A stretch of 33,224 nt of DNA, from assembly GCA_035504175.1 (NCBI GenBank), contig DATJSJ010000108.1, positions 1 through 33,224 on the forward strand, written 5' to 3'. This document shows, piece after piece, positions 15,498 through 23,020 of the stretch (position 1 is its first letter; each line of letters opens with the position of its first letter). Under the pieces are notes generated by a model. It was not told the DNA's origin and ran no database searches. It saw only the letters and a program-made list of their open reading frames with translations. Made by a program: the position numbers and the translations under genes. This DNA comes from DATJSJ01 sp035504175 (GTDB lineage: Bacteria; Pseudomonadota; Alphaproteobacteria; Acetobacterales; Acetobacteraceae).

Positions 15498-17363
15498 GTG
15501 CTGATCGCGGCCGAGCCGCGCACGGAGGACCCGCAGGCGGTCCTCCGCCGGGTCTTCGGCTTTCCCGGCTTCCGCGGCCAGCAGGAGGCCGTCGTGCACC
15601 AGGTCACCGCCGGCGGCGACGCCCTGGTGCTGATGCCGACCGGCGGCGGCAAGAGCGTCTGCTACCAGGTGCCCGCCCTCTGCCGTCCCGGCACCGCCAT
15701 CGTCATCTCGCCGCTGATCGCGCTGATGGACGACCAGGTCGCGGCGCTGCGCCAGCTCGGCGTCAATGCCGGCGCGCTGCACTCCGAGCTGGACTACGCC
15801 GAATCGAGCCGGGTCGGGCGCGAGCTCGATGCCGGCCGCCTCGACCTTCTCTACGTCTCGCCGGAGCGGCTGCTGCTGTCCGGCACGCTCGACCGGCTCG
15901 CCGCCCGCGACATCGCGCTGATCGCCATCGACGAGGCGCATTGCGTCTCGCAATGGGGCCATGAATTCCGCCCGGAATACCGCGAGCTCGCCCGCCTGCC
16001 GCGCGACTTCCCCGGCGTGCCGCGCGTGGCCCTCACCGCCACCGCCGACCCGCGCACCCGCGCCGATATCCTCGCGGCCCTCGCCATGCCGGAGGCCGCG
16101 GTCTTCGCCGCCAGCTTCCACCGCCCGAACCTGCACGTCGCCGCCGCCGCCAAGGAGGGCGAGACCGCCCAGCTCCTCGCCTTCCTCCGCCGGCGCGCCG
16201 GCGAGGCCGGCATCGTCTATTGCGGCAGCCGCGCCCGCACCGAACGCGTCGCCGCCCGGCTGCGTGACAAGGGCCACACCGCCATCGCCTTCCACGCCGG
16301 TCTCTCGTCGCTGGAGAAGCGCGACGCGCTCGCCCGCTTCCGCGGCGGCGAACCCGTCATCATCGTCGCCACCATCGCCTTCGGCATGGGCATCGACCGG
16401 CCCGACGTGCGCTTCGTCGTCCACCTCGACATGCCCGACAGCCCGGAAGCCTACTACCAGCAGATCGGGCGCGCCGGACGCGACGGCGATCCCGCGCACA
16501 CGCTGCTGCTCTACGGCGGCGAGGACATCGCCCGCGCCCGCCATTTCCACGCCCAGTCGACCGCACCCGAAGCCCAGAAGCGCGTCACCCGCGAGCGGCT
16601 CGAGGCGATGATCGCCCTGACCGAAACCGCATCCTGCCGCACCCGCATGCTGCTGCGCTGCTTCGGCGAGGATCTCGGGCGCGACTGCGGCCACTGCGAC
16701 AACTGCGCCGCGCCGGTGCGCCTGTTCAACGGCACACTCGACGCACAGAAGGTGCTCTCCGCCATCTACCGCACCGGCCAGCGCTTTGGTACAGCCCACA
16801 TCATCAGCGTATTGCGGGGCGAGAAAAGCGAGGCAATCGCCCGCCACCGCCACGACCAGTTGCAGCTGTTCGGCATCGGCAAGCACCGCTCCGAAGGCTT
16901 CTGGCGCGGCGTCATCCGCCAACTCATCGCCCTCGGCGCGGTCAACACCGCCGAGGGGCAATACCCGACCCTGTCACTCGTGCCGGACGCGGCGCGCCCG
17001 ATCCTGCGCGGCGAACAGGAAGTCAAGCTCCGCGAGACGGAACAGCGGCGAGATCCCATCGCGGCGGAGACTTCGAGCGTTCCGAGGAACGCCGCCGATC
17101 CGGACTTCGAAGCCCTGCGCGCCTGGCGGGCGGAAACCGCCCGGGCACAAGGCGTGCCACCTTATGTGATCTTCCATGACAGCACGCTGCGGGATATCGC
17201 GCGGGCACGGCCGATCTCGCTCGCGGAATTGAGCGAGATCCGCGGAGTCGGCGCGACGAAGCTCGAACACTATGGAAGGGCTGTGCTCGACGTGGTCAGA
17301 AAGGTTGGGGCTCCGCCCCAAGCCCCGGCAGGGGACAGTCGTCCCCTGCACCCCTTGGACTAA
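15498..17363 (+). CDS. recQ: ATP-dependent DNA helicase RecQ
   Basis: RecQ is a 3'-to-5' superfamily 2 helicase of recombination and replication repair. The 621-residue product starts at a GTG (15498). Visible parts are the Walker A motif (MPTGGGKSVCYQ, residues 46-57), the DEAH box at residues 145-148 (IAIDEAHCVSQWGHEFRPEY), motif VI (QQIGRAGRDGDP), the RQC zinc-binding cysteines (CRTRMLLRCF, then DCGHCDNC) and a C-terminal HRDC domain (FEALRAWRAETARAQGVPPY to TKLEHYGRAVLDVV). After the HRDC domain the frame runs into a palindromic element and ends in a 19-residue Pro/Gly-rich tail foreign to the family. The GTG lies 4 bases after the upstream lipoprotein stop. Confidence 0.97.
   Translation: MLIAAEPRTEDPQAVLRRVFGFPGFRGQQEAVVHQVTAGGDALVLMPTGGGKSVCYQVPALCRPGTAIVISPLIALMDDQVAALRQLGVNAGALHSELDYAESSRVGRELDAGRLDLLYVSPERLLLSGTLDRLAARDIALIAIDEAHCVSQWGHEFRPEYRELARLPRDFPGVPRVALTATADPRTRADILAALAMPEAAVFAASFHRPNLHVAAAAKEGETAQLLAFLRRRAGEAGIVYCGSRARTERVAARLRDKGHTAIAFHAGLSSLEKRDALARFRGGEPVIIVATIAFGMGIDRPDVRFVVHLDMPDSPEAYYQQIGRAGRDGDPAHTLLLYGGEDIARARHFHAQSTAPEAQKRVTRERLEAMIALTETASCRTRMLLRCFGEDLGRDCGHCDNCAAPVRLFNGTLDAQKVLSAIYRTGQRFGTAHIISVLRGEKSEAIARHRHDQLQLFGIGKHRSEGFWRGVIRQLIALGAVNTAEGQYPTLSLVPDAARPILRGEQEVKLRETEQRRDPIAAETSSVPRNAADPDFEALRAWRAETARAQGVPPYVIFHDSTLRDIARARPISLAELSEIRGVGATKLEHYGRAVLDVVRKVGAPPQAPAGDSRPLHPLD
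17305..17349. repeat. Palindromic gene-end element, copy 2, translated as recQ C-terminus
   Basis: Two hairpins follow each other: TTGGGGC-TCC-GCCCCAA (17305-17321) and GCAGGGGAC-AGTC-GTCCCCTGC (17328-17349). The GGGGCTCYGCCCC core matches the elements at 7025 and 31715. Here the element lies inside the recQ reading frame and is translated as GAPPQAPAGDSRPLHPLD before the TAA at 17361. It may also act as the recQ terminator. Confidence 0.75.
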
Positions 17364-17394
17364 GTGTACCTGCGGGGGCGTCTTCGGAGCCGAG

Positions 17395-17946
17395 TTACCG
17401 CGGCCCGTAATCGGTGAAGACATAGTCGCGCGTTGCGACGATCGTGTGGCAGGCGAAGCCGCATTTCGCATCATGGTCCTGCGGCGGGGTGTCGGACGTC
17501 GTGCCGGGCCGGAACGTGTTGGTCGCGGCGTCATGCTCGAACACGGCCCAGCCCCAGCCGCCGCTGTCCGCAAACCGCTTGCTGTCCTTCACCATGAAAT
17601 CGACGTCATGCAGTGGGCCCGGAACCGTCGCCGCGGGAAAGGTCTCCATCAGCTTCGGCGTCCAATGGATCTTCGCCATCTTGGCGCCGTCGGGGAAAGG
17701 TTTGCCGTTGCCGGGAATACCCGCCTGATAGGCGTCGATCATCACGGGATTGCCCAGAATCGCGGCCATCAGCGGGCCGTCGCGACTGATGGAAATGACC
17801 TGCCAGCTCTCGTATCCACGGAATTCAGCGAAGGCGAGGCCGTTCGGCACGCGCAGCGTGTACTTGTCCTGCGCGGAATCGGCCCAGCCACCCACCGCGC
17901 AAAACACTCCCGCGATCGTTGCGATCGCCAGCGTCTTCCGTTTCAT
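17395..17946 (-). CDS. Cytochrome P460-family protein with CxxxCH motif
   Basis: The 183-residue product has a Sec-type signal peptide (KTLAIATIAGVFCAVGGWA) and the fold pattern of the cytochrome P460 family. Known P460 members are periplasmic c-type haem proteins that oxidise hydroxylamine or detoxify nitric oxide, though most family members are uncharacterised. Segments include FAEFRGYESWQVISISRDG, KPFPDGAKMAKIHWTPK, DVDFMVKDSKRFADSGGWGW and the C-terminal CGFACHTIVATRDYVFTDYG. The haem-type motif reads C162-G-F-A-C166-H167, with three residues between the cysteines; I confirmed this from the codons. Its ATG overlaps the stop of the upstream BTAD/AAA regulator by four bases (ATGA), so translation is coupled. 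Family placement is good; haem attachment is uncertain. Confidence 0.85.
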   Translation of the reverse strand: MKRKTLAIATIAGVFCAVGGWADSAQDKYTLRVPNGLAFAEFRGYESWQVISISRDGPLMAAILGNPVMIDAYQAGIPGNGKPFPDGAKMAKIHWTPKLMETFPAATVPGPLHDVDFMVKDSKRFADSGGWGWAVFEHDAATNTFRPGTTSDTPPQDHDAKCGFACHTIVATRDYVFTDYGPR

Positions 17947-20900
17947 CCCTGATGTTCCGCTTCCTGTGTTGAACGCGCCTGCTCTCCGGACTCGCCCGGA
18001 TGTCGACGACCTGCGACCGCGACGATCGCCGACTCGGCCTCGCGGAGAAGGACGCGCCCGCGCGCTGCGAGATCGTGTCCTCCACCCGCTCCGTTGCCTT
18101 CTTCCAGCCAGGCCGCTGCCGCTTTCGCGTCGCCGGACAGCGCGGCCGCCACGGAAAGACTCGCCGCCGCGACCGCGATCTCGGTCGGACGCTGCATGAT
18201 CCGGGCATTGGCCAGCGCCTCGGCCCCGGCCAGCTCGGCCAGGATCCGATCGCCTCGCGCGATCGCCGACGCGGCCTGGCAGTTCAACGCGTAGGCGAGA
18301 TGCCACTTGTCATCGACCGCGCGCAGCCCCGCAATGGCGGCGCTCAGCCGCGCCGAGGCGTCCGGATCGGCTCGCCGCTGCCCGGCAAGCGCGCGAAACG
18401 CCGCAATCACCGGAAGTCGCGACCGATCCACCTGGTCGATGACGCGCTCGCCCTCGTCGCAGGCCGCTTCGACACCGTCGAGATCACCGCGCTCGAGCTT
18501 GATCGTGGCAAGCCAGACCAGGCACTCCGCCTCGCGCCGATGGTCCTCCGCCATCCTGGCGAAGCCGAGCGCGCGGGTCATGCACGCCGCGGCCGGATCG
18601 AGCTCGCCGCGCCAGCGCGCCGCCAGGGCACGCGCCCATTCCAGCTCGGCGAACTGGAAATTATGGGCCTCGGCCAACACCTCGGCCTCGGTCAGCAACG
18701 CCAGGGCGCGCGGGATCGACGCTTCCACGTCGAGCAGGCAACGGCTGGTGTTCGCCAGCTGCTGACAGCGCGTGGCCAGATCGGCGGTGCGGCTGATTTT
18801 CTCCGCCTGCAGCGTCATCCGCTCGGCGCCGGCGCTGTCATTGACGTGCCAGTAAAGCCAGGACCTGGCATGCAGCGCCGCTACGGCCTCGCCGTACAAT
18901 CCCCCCATGACGGCCGCGTCCGTCGCATGCTCGAGTGCTGCGAGCTGACCCTCGATGTCCAAGGCACCCGCGCCGGCACTCGCAAACGTCTTGAGCTCCA
19001 GCAGCTTCACCAGCTGTCGGACGCGATCGCGGCCGGCGGGCAGGTGCTCCAGATGCGCGAGCCCCCGCTCGACGGTCGCAAGCGCCTGCGCCGCCGCGAA
19101 CAGGCGCAGGCAGCGCTCCGCCGCCGCGATGCAGGCGCGCGCCGCGGTGCCGTGATCCTCGGCAAGACCCGCCTGGTGCACGAGGTCGCCGTAAAGATCC
19201 GGCGTCTCGTCGACCACGGCCGAGAGCACGCGCGCAATCTGCCGGTGCAGCATGCGGCGATAGGGCTGGGACTGCAGCCGATAGACGCCCTGCCGGACCA
19301 GGTCATGCGCGAAATCGAGCTGCCCGTCGGCCATCGGCCGCAGCAATCCGTGTCGCACCAGGCGCTCGACGCCCGCCATAACCGCCGCTTCGCCGAGACT
19401 GAGGCAGGCGGCCAGCAGTTCCGGGCGAACGGCGCGGCCGAACGCCGCCGCCCAGACCAGGATGCCCCGCTCCTCGTGCGACAGGCGGGCGGTGCGCTCG
19501 GCGATCAGCGCCTCCAGGCTCTGGCCGTACGGATTGGCACCGTCACGCTGCGCCCGTGCCAGTTCGAGCGCGATCAGCGGATTGCCGCCGCTGTGACGAA
19601 AGGTCGCGGCAGCATCGTCGCTGGCGGCGTCGAGACCCGTCAGCCTGGCGATGTCATCGCAGCTCAGCGGCTCCAGCGTGCGGCGTTCGACGAGGCCGTC
19701 CCGCGCGAGCGATTGCAGCACGCGCTTCAGCCACGGGTTGTCGTCGAGCTCGCCCTGCCGCGCGGAACCGGCCAGCAGCAGGCCGGGGATCGCGCGGCGG
19801 ACCAGAAAGTGCAACAGCGCCGCCGACGCCTCGTCGATCCATTGCAGATCGTCCAGCACGAGGACGAACGGTGCCGGCTGCGCGAGTGCGGCCACGAACG
19901 TGCTGATGTGCGCGAGCAACCGGCCGCGATCACTCTCACCCGTCGAAGGCGGCGTGGCGTCCGTGCCGCGCGGGGTTTCTCCCTGGAACACCTCCGGCAG
20001 CAACGTCTCGGGAAGCTCGCGCAGCGCGTCGCTGAAGCAGCCGAACGGGTGGACCGCCTCGGCCTCGAAGCAGCGCCCGAGGGCAACCCGTGCGCCGCAT
20101 TCCCTCGCCGCCGCCGCCAGCGCTTCCAGCGCCCGGGTCTTGCCGATCCCGGCCTCGCCGAGGAACAGCAGCAGCGGATGCGGCGCCGACAGGGCGCGAG
20201 TGATCTCGACGATGCGGCGCCATTCGGCGTCGCGACCGACCAGGCGACGCGCCTCGACCCGGACCACGGGCATCACTGGCGACGGCGATGCGGACGGCGG
20301 CTGGGTTGCGGTGCGCTGCCGGCGACGCGCGGCGCGCCATGCCGCGCGCAGCGTTTCGGCCGCCTCGGCGCCGACTTCGTGTTGCAGCAGCTCCGCCGCC
20401 CGCTGGAAGTGGAGTTCCGCGTCCTGATGCCGGCCGGACCGGGTCAGGATTTGGATCAGCGTCGCATGGGCGGACTCGGACAGCGGATCGGCGCTCACCA
20501 GGGCGCGGGCGTGCGGCAGCGCACGGGCCGGATCGTCGCGCAGCCGTTCGGCGAGCGCGCCGAGGACCTGGCGGCGCATGATCCCGTAGCGCTCGCGTTC
20601 GGACATGCACCAATGATGGAACCGGTGGCATGCCGGAAGATCGAGCCCGTCGAGAAACTCTCCCTGCAGCAGCGCCGCGGCAGCCTCGAGCGCGTCGATT
20701 GTCGCGTCGGCGACGCCACCGTCGAGCAGTGCCTGTGCCTGCGCGATGTCGATTTCCGCGCCGTGCGCGAGGAAGGCCACGTGCTCCCGGTCGGCGTGCA
20801 GACGCGGGTGCAGCTCGTCGTCCGTGACGCCGCGCAGCTTGCTCAGGCTCCAGCGCAATGCGCCGCGCGGATCATCCGGACCGTCCCAGAGCAGATCGCA

Positions 20901-21164
20901 GAGACTCTGGCGCAGATGCGAGGCGCCGCTCGCCACCAGATAGCCCAGCAGCGCCCGTGTGCGTTTGGACGGCGGCAGCGGCACGATCACCGCTGCGCGC
21001 ATGACCCGCAACTCGCCAAGCAGCCGGATGCCCAGCGCGGATGGCGCGGACGCCGTGTCGGGGGCCGGTCGGGAAGAAAGTGAAATCGCGCTCACTTCAA
21101 CCGTCGCTTCCCTGCCAGGCGGCGAAGCGCTCCGGCGCGGAACCTGGCCCATCGCGTCAGCCAT
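17943..21164 (-). CDS. SARP-type winged-helix / BTAD / AAA-ATPase transcriptional regulator
   Basis: The product is a large signal-integrating regulator of 1073 residues from the ATG at 21164. Residues about 46-135 form an OmpR/SARP-like winged helix (IRLLGELRV, PSKRTRALLGYLVASG, LRWSLSKLR). Residues about 136-280 are the bacterial transcriptional activation domain, BTAD (DGLDLPACHRFHHWCMSERE, ALVSADPLSESAHATLIQIL). An AAA/STAND-type NTPase follows with P-loop GEAGIGKT (336-343) and Walker B VLVLDDLQWID (434-444). From about 700 to the end are alpha-helical TPR-like repeats, presumably the sensor. Such proteins are common in actinobacteria and occur in proteobacteria as stand-alone regulators. 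The start is the best ATG but has a weak ribosome site. The overlap with the cytochrome P460-like gene points to a shared job. Confidence 0.9.
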   Translation of the reverse strand: MADAMGQVPRRSASPPGREATVEVSAISLSSRPAPDTASAPSALGIRLLGELRVMRAAVIVPLPPSKRTRALLGYLVASGASHLRQSLCDLLWDGPDDPRGALRWSLSKLRGVTDDELHPRLHADREHVAFLAHGAEIDIAQAQALLDGGVADATIDALEAAAALLQGEFLDGLDLPACHRFHHWCMSERERYGIMRRQVLGALAERLRDDPARALPHARALVSADPLSESAHATLIQILTRSGRHQDAELHFQRAAELLQHEVGAEAAETLRAAWRAARRRQRTATQPPSASPSPVMPVVRVEARRLVGRDAEWRRIVEITRALSAPHPLLLFLGEAGIGKTRALEALAAAARECGARVALGRCFEAEAVHPFGCFSDALRELPETLLPEVFQGETPRGTDATPPSTGESDRGRLLAHISTFVAALAQPAPFVLVLDDLQWIDEASAALLHFLVRRAIPGLLLAGSARQGELDDNPWLKRVLQSLARDGLVERRTLEPLSCDDIARLTGLDAASDDAAATFRHSGGNPLIALELARAQRDGANPYGQSLEALIAERTARLSHEERGILVWAAAFGRAVRPELLAACLSLGEAAVMAGVERLVRHGLLRPMADGQLDFAHDLVRQGVYRLQSQPYRRMLHRQIARVLSAVVDETPDLYGDLVHQAGLAEDHGTAARACIAAAERCLRLFAAAQALATVERGLAHLEHLPAGRDRVRQLVKLLELKTFASAGAGALDIEGQLAALEHATDAAVMGGLYGEAVAALHARSWLYWHVNDSAGAERMTLQAEKISRTADLATRCQQLANTSRCLLDVEASIPRALALLTEAEVLAEAHNFQFAELEWARALAARWRGELDPAAACMTRALGFARMAEDHRREAECLVWLATIKLERGDLDGVEAACDEGERVIDQVDRSRLPVIAAFRALAGQRRADPDASARLSAAIAGLRAVDDKWHLAYALNCQAASAIARGDRILAELAGAEALANARIMQRPTEIAVAAASLSVAAALSGDAKAAAAWLEEGNGAGGGHDLAARGRVLLREAESAIVAVAGRRHPGESGEQARSTQEAEHQG

Positions 21165-21577
21165 CGCTCGCGGGATGCGGTCTCGCCGATGGCGGCGATC
21201 GTAGCGAAAGCGTATCGCCGCGGCGACGAAATTTCCCGCGCCGCCCGGCGCCGTCACGGGGTTGAACCGGGTGGTTGAAGAGTGGCGGGCGCGAATTACG
21301 CGAATCGCTGGGCCGGACGTGACGTCGCGTCGGCGCCGAGCTGCATGCCCGCCGGTCCACGCACGGGCGCGTCGGGCATCTGAGGCCGGGGAACGTGCGT
21401 GCCGGCAGGCGTCCCTCTCGCCGGCACCGTTGTAATCCGGCCGCGATGGCGGGGCGGCCGGTGGCGCGATTTTCCACGATCGGTCCGACGCGTGCTCACA
21501 CGTGCGGCCGACAGGCTGCTCCCAACGCAACGCAGACCGGCTGGCGACAGTCGCGATGCAGCAGAGGGAACTCCGCC
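21165..21577. other. Divergent intergenic region upstream of the BTAD regulator
   Basis: These 413 bases separate the regulator (minus) from two small plus-strand genes. Besides the inverted repeat at 21192-21221 I see a tandem GACGT-GACGT near 21317 and scattered GC-rich palindromes, but no reading frame with a convincing ribosome site and no clear sigma-70 promoter. It is the likely control region for both directions. Confidence 0.45.
21192..21221. promoter_or_regulatory. Inverted repeat upstream of the BTAD regulator gene
   Basis: GCGGCGAT (21192-21199) and ATCGCCGC (21214-21221) are exact inverted repeats separated by 14 bases. They lie 28 to 57 bases upstream of the regulator's start codon. 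This could be an operator, for example for autoregulation, or an mRNA leader hairpin. No experimental support can be inferred. Confidence 0.4.
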
Positions 21578-21817
21578 ATGAAGCCCGTCGCCCGTGCCAC
21601 CCGCTCGTTCCGCCTTGGCCTGACGGTGTCGCTGTGCAGCGCGGCGCTTCTGCTCGCCTCCGTGCAGCACGCATCGACCGCCGAGACCGTGCCCGCTCTG
21701 GTCTCGAGCGCGGCACCGCACCCGGAGCTGCCACGATCGCATGAGAAGCCGACCGCCCGTGCGCCGGCGCCGATTGTTCTGCCGCCGCTCGGCGCGGCCG
21801 CGTTCGGGTGGGGCTGA
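21578..21817 (+). CDS. Small exported protein, function unknown
   Basis: The 79-residue product has a signal peptide (FRLGLTVSLCSAALLLASVQ, then HASTAE) and a short Pro/Ala/His-rich mature part of about 45 residues (HPELPRSHEKPTARAPAPIV). AGAGGGAA lies about eight bases before the ATG. No family is recognised. The next small gene starts 12 bases after its stop, so they probably share a transcript. It lies next to, and diverges from, the BTAD regulator. Confidence 0.65.
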   Translation: MKPVARATRSFRLGLTVSLCSAALLLASVQHASTAETVPALVSSAAPHPELPRSHEKPTARAPAPIVLPPLGAAAFGWG

Positions 21818-21829
21818 GAGGAGGCGCCG

Positions 21830-21976
21830 ATGCTCAGCTTCCTGATCGGCGCGGTGGCGTTTCTCCTGGCGGTACTGGCCGGAGCGGCGCTGACCGATCC
21901 GCGCGACCCCGGCGCCGGTGCCGGACACGAGCGGACCCGAGTCCCCGCGCGGCATCGCGGCGACAGGACACCCTGA
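21830..21976 (+). CDS. Very small membrane protein (48 residues), function unknown
   Basis: A strong ribosome site (AGAGGAGG, six bases from the ATG) begins a 48-codon frame. The product has one hydrophobic helix at the N-terminus (MLSFLIGAVAFLLAVLAGAA) followed by a charged tail rich in Asp, Arg and His (DPRDPGAGAGHERTRVPA). It could be a single-pass membrane peptide or the hydrophobic part could be a signal sequence. The 12-base gap after the preceding small exported protein suggests a two-gene unit. A 9-bp hairpin starts six bases after its stop. No homologue is known to me. Confidence 0.55.
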   Translation: MLSFLIGAVAFLLAVLAGAALTDPRDPGAGAGHERTRVPARHRGDRTP

Positions 21977-21981
21977 CCGAA

Positions 21982-22070
21982 GGCTTCGCCGCCGGCGAAG
22001 CCGGCACGGTCATGGGCGGGGACTGCGGCGGTCGGCCGCTGACGATCCGGCACGACGGCGATCGTGCCGG
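21982..22070. terminator. Two strong hairpins between convergent genes
   Basis: GGCTTCGCC-GCC-GGCGAAGCC (21982-22002) is a 9-bp stem with a 3-base loop, six bases after the small membrane-protein stop. CCGGCACGA-CGGCGA-TCGTGCCGG (22047-22070) is a second 9-bp stem with a 6-base loop. They lie between convergent transcripts and probably end the small-gene unit (first) and the DUF4242 pair (second). No T-tracts are present. Confidence 0.6.
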
Positions 22071-22135
22071 CGCGCGGCAGCCGGATCGGGCGCCGCGCCG
22101 GCACGCAAGGCGGGCGCTTCCCGCTCGGGTGGCGC

Positions 22136-22390
22136 CTATTCGATCACCTGGGCGAGCCAGATCCGGTCGAACGCAGCGTCCGCCTCTCGCTGGACGCGCC
22201 GGACGCTCTCCGCGTCGGGCGCCTCGTACTCGCAGACCAGCCGGCGCCGGTCCTGCGACAGCAGGCTGCGCTTCCAGGTCACGCGATGGATCTCCAGGCA
22301 GGACCGCTCGCGGTTCGCCACCGCCGCCATGTCGGCGTCCGATTGCGGTTCCGCGAAATTCCGCTCGACGACAATCCGCATCGTTGCCAT
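22136..22390 (-). CDS. DUF4242 (SCO4226-like) protein, second of tandem pair
   Basis: The 84-residue product is a single small alpha/beta domain of the DUF4242 type, to which the nickel-binding Streptomyces protein SCO4226 belongs; the physiological role is unknown. The pattern is MRIVVERNFAEP, SCLEIHRVTWKRSLLSQDRR, LVCEYEAPDAESVRRVQREA and DRIWLAQVI. The ATG at 22390 has GGAGG eight bases upstream; a second ATG at 22381 is possible. It lies 33 bases after its paralogue on the same strand, and by eye the two share about 60 percent of residues. No signal peptide is present, so it is cytoplasmic. Confidence 0.88.
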   Translation of the reverse strand: MATMRIVVERNFAEPQSDADMAAVANRERSCLEIHRVTWKRSLLSQDRRRLVCEYEAPDAESVRRVQREADAAFDRIWLAQVIE

Positions 22391-22423
22391 GCGACCGTCC
22401 TCCGCTGCCGGACTCTCCCGGAT

Positions 22424-22672
22424 TCAGGCGACGATTTCGGCAACCCAGATGCGTTCGTAGAGTCCTTCGGCCTCGTTCTGCACGCGTCTGACGCTCTCGG
22501 CATCGGGCGCCTCGTATTCGCACATCATCCGAAGCCGGTCCTGCGACAGCAGGCTGCGCCGATGCTCGACCCGGTAGATGTCGAGACAGCCCTGCTGGCG
22601 TTGTGCGAAAGCCGCCAGATCGGCGTCGCTGGGCGGGGCGGTGAAGCTGCGCTCGACGATGATCCGTGACAT
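22424..22672 (-). CDS. DUF4242 (SCO4226-like) protein, first of tandem pair
   Basis: The 82-residue product is the paralogue of its downstream neighbour, with the shared core RSLLSQDR and CEYEAPDAESVRRVQ. It differs mainly at the N-terminal edge and in the segment after EA (EGLYERIWVAEIV). GGGAGG lies five bases before the ATG at 22672. The pair arose by local duplication, and retention of both copies suggests either distinct partners or a hetero-oligomer; that is inference. It diverges from the AhpD-like gene. Confidence 0.88.
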   Translation of the reverse strand: MSRIIVERSFTAPPSDADLAAFAQRQQGCLDIYRVEHRRSLLSQDRLRMMCEYEAPDAESVRRVQNEAEGLYERIWVAEIVA

Positions 22673-23020
22673 CTCGGCCTCCCATGTCGCTCTGCCGGCG
22701 GCTTAGCCGGCGACCGTGTGAACCAGCGTTTGAAGGCGCCAGGGACGCATTCCGGCTGGCCCGGGCGCCGCTTCCGACCGGCAGGCGCCGGGTCCGTCGC
22801 CGTCCGCGCCACGCTCCTGCCCCGGCAGACGGCGCGCCGTCCCGACCCGCTCCGGTCCCGGTCGGCACAATTCCACGCTGGGTTCCACGGCGGCTTCGAC
22901 GCCAGGCCCGCATCGTCGCCGGCGCGATCGGCCCCGGTGACCGCGCAGCCGATCGTTCGGGCCGGCCGGTTCCCGGCGAACCGGAAGTGGTCCGCGCGCG
23001 ACAGCACAGAGGAGCATCTC
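22673..23020. other. Divergent intergenic region between the DUF4242 pair and the AhpD-like gene
   Basis: These 348 bases contain no convincing gene, although the plus frame of the AhpD-like gene stays open upstream to a GTG at 22718. An inverted repeat CCGGTT (22966-22971) with AACCGG (22979-22984) lies about 37 bases before the AhpD-like start and is a candidate operator. No clear promoter hexamers are seen. Confidence 0.45.

Noticed and set aside
15471..16961. A 496-codon minus-strand frame opposite recQ
   Set aside because: It mirrors recQ codons and shows only Ala/Gly/Glu-rich low-complexity sequence.
18000..21083. A 1027-codon plus-strand open frame opposite the BTAD/AAA regulator
   Set aside because: It is compositionally biased and domain-free; the minus-strand frame has P-loop, Walker B and BTAD features.
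21165..21734. An N-terminal extension of the BTAD regulator
   Set aside because: The upstream frame is open but has no conserved features and overlaps the small exported-protein gene on the other strand.
22718..23020. An N-terminal extension of the AhpD-like protein from an upstream GTG
   Set aside because: The added part is Arg/Pro/Ala-rich with no domain, would bury the signal peptide, and the ATG at 23021 has a good ribosome site.
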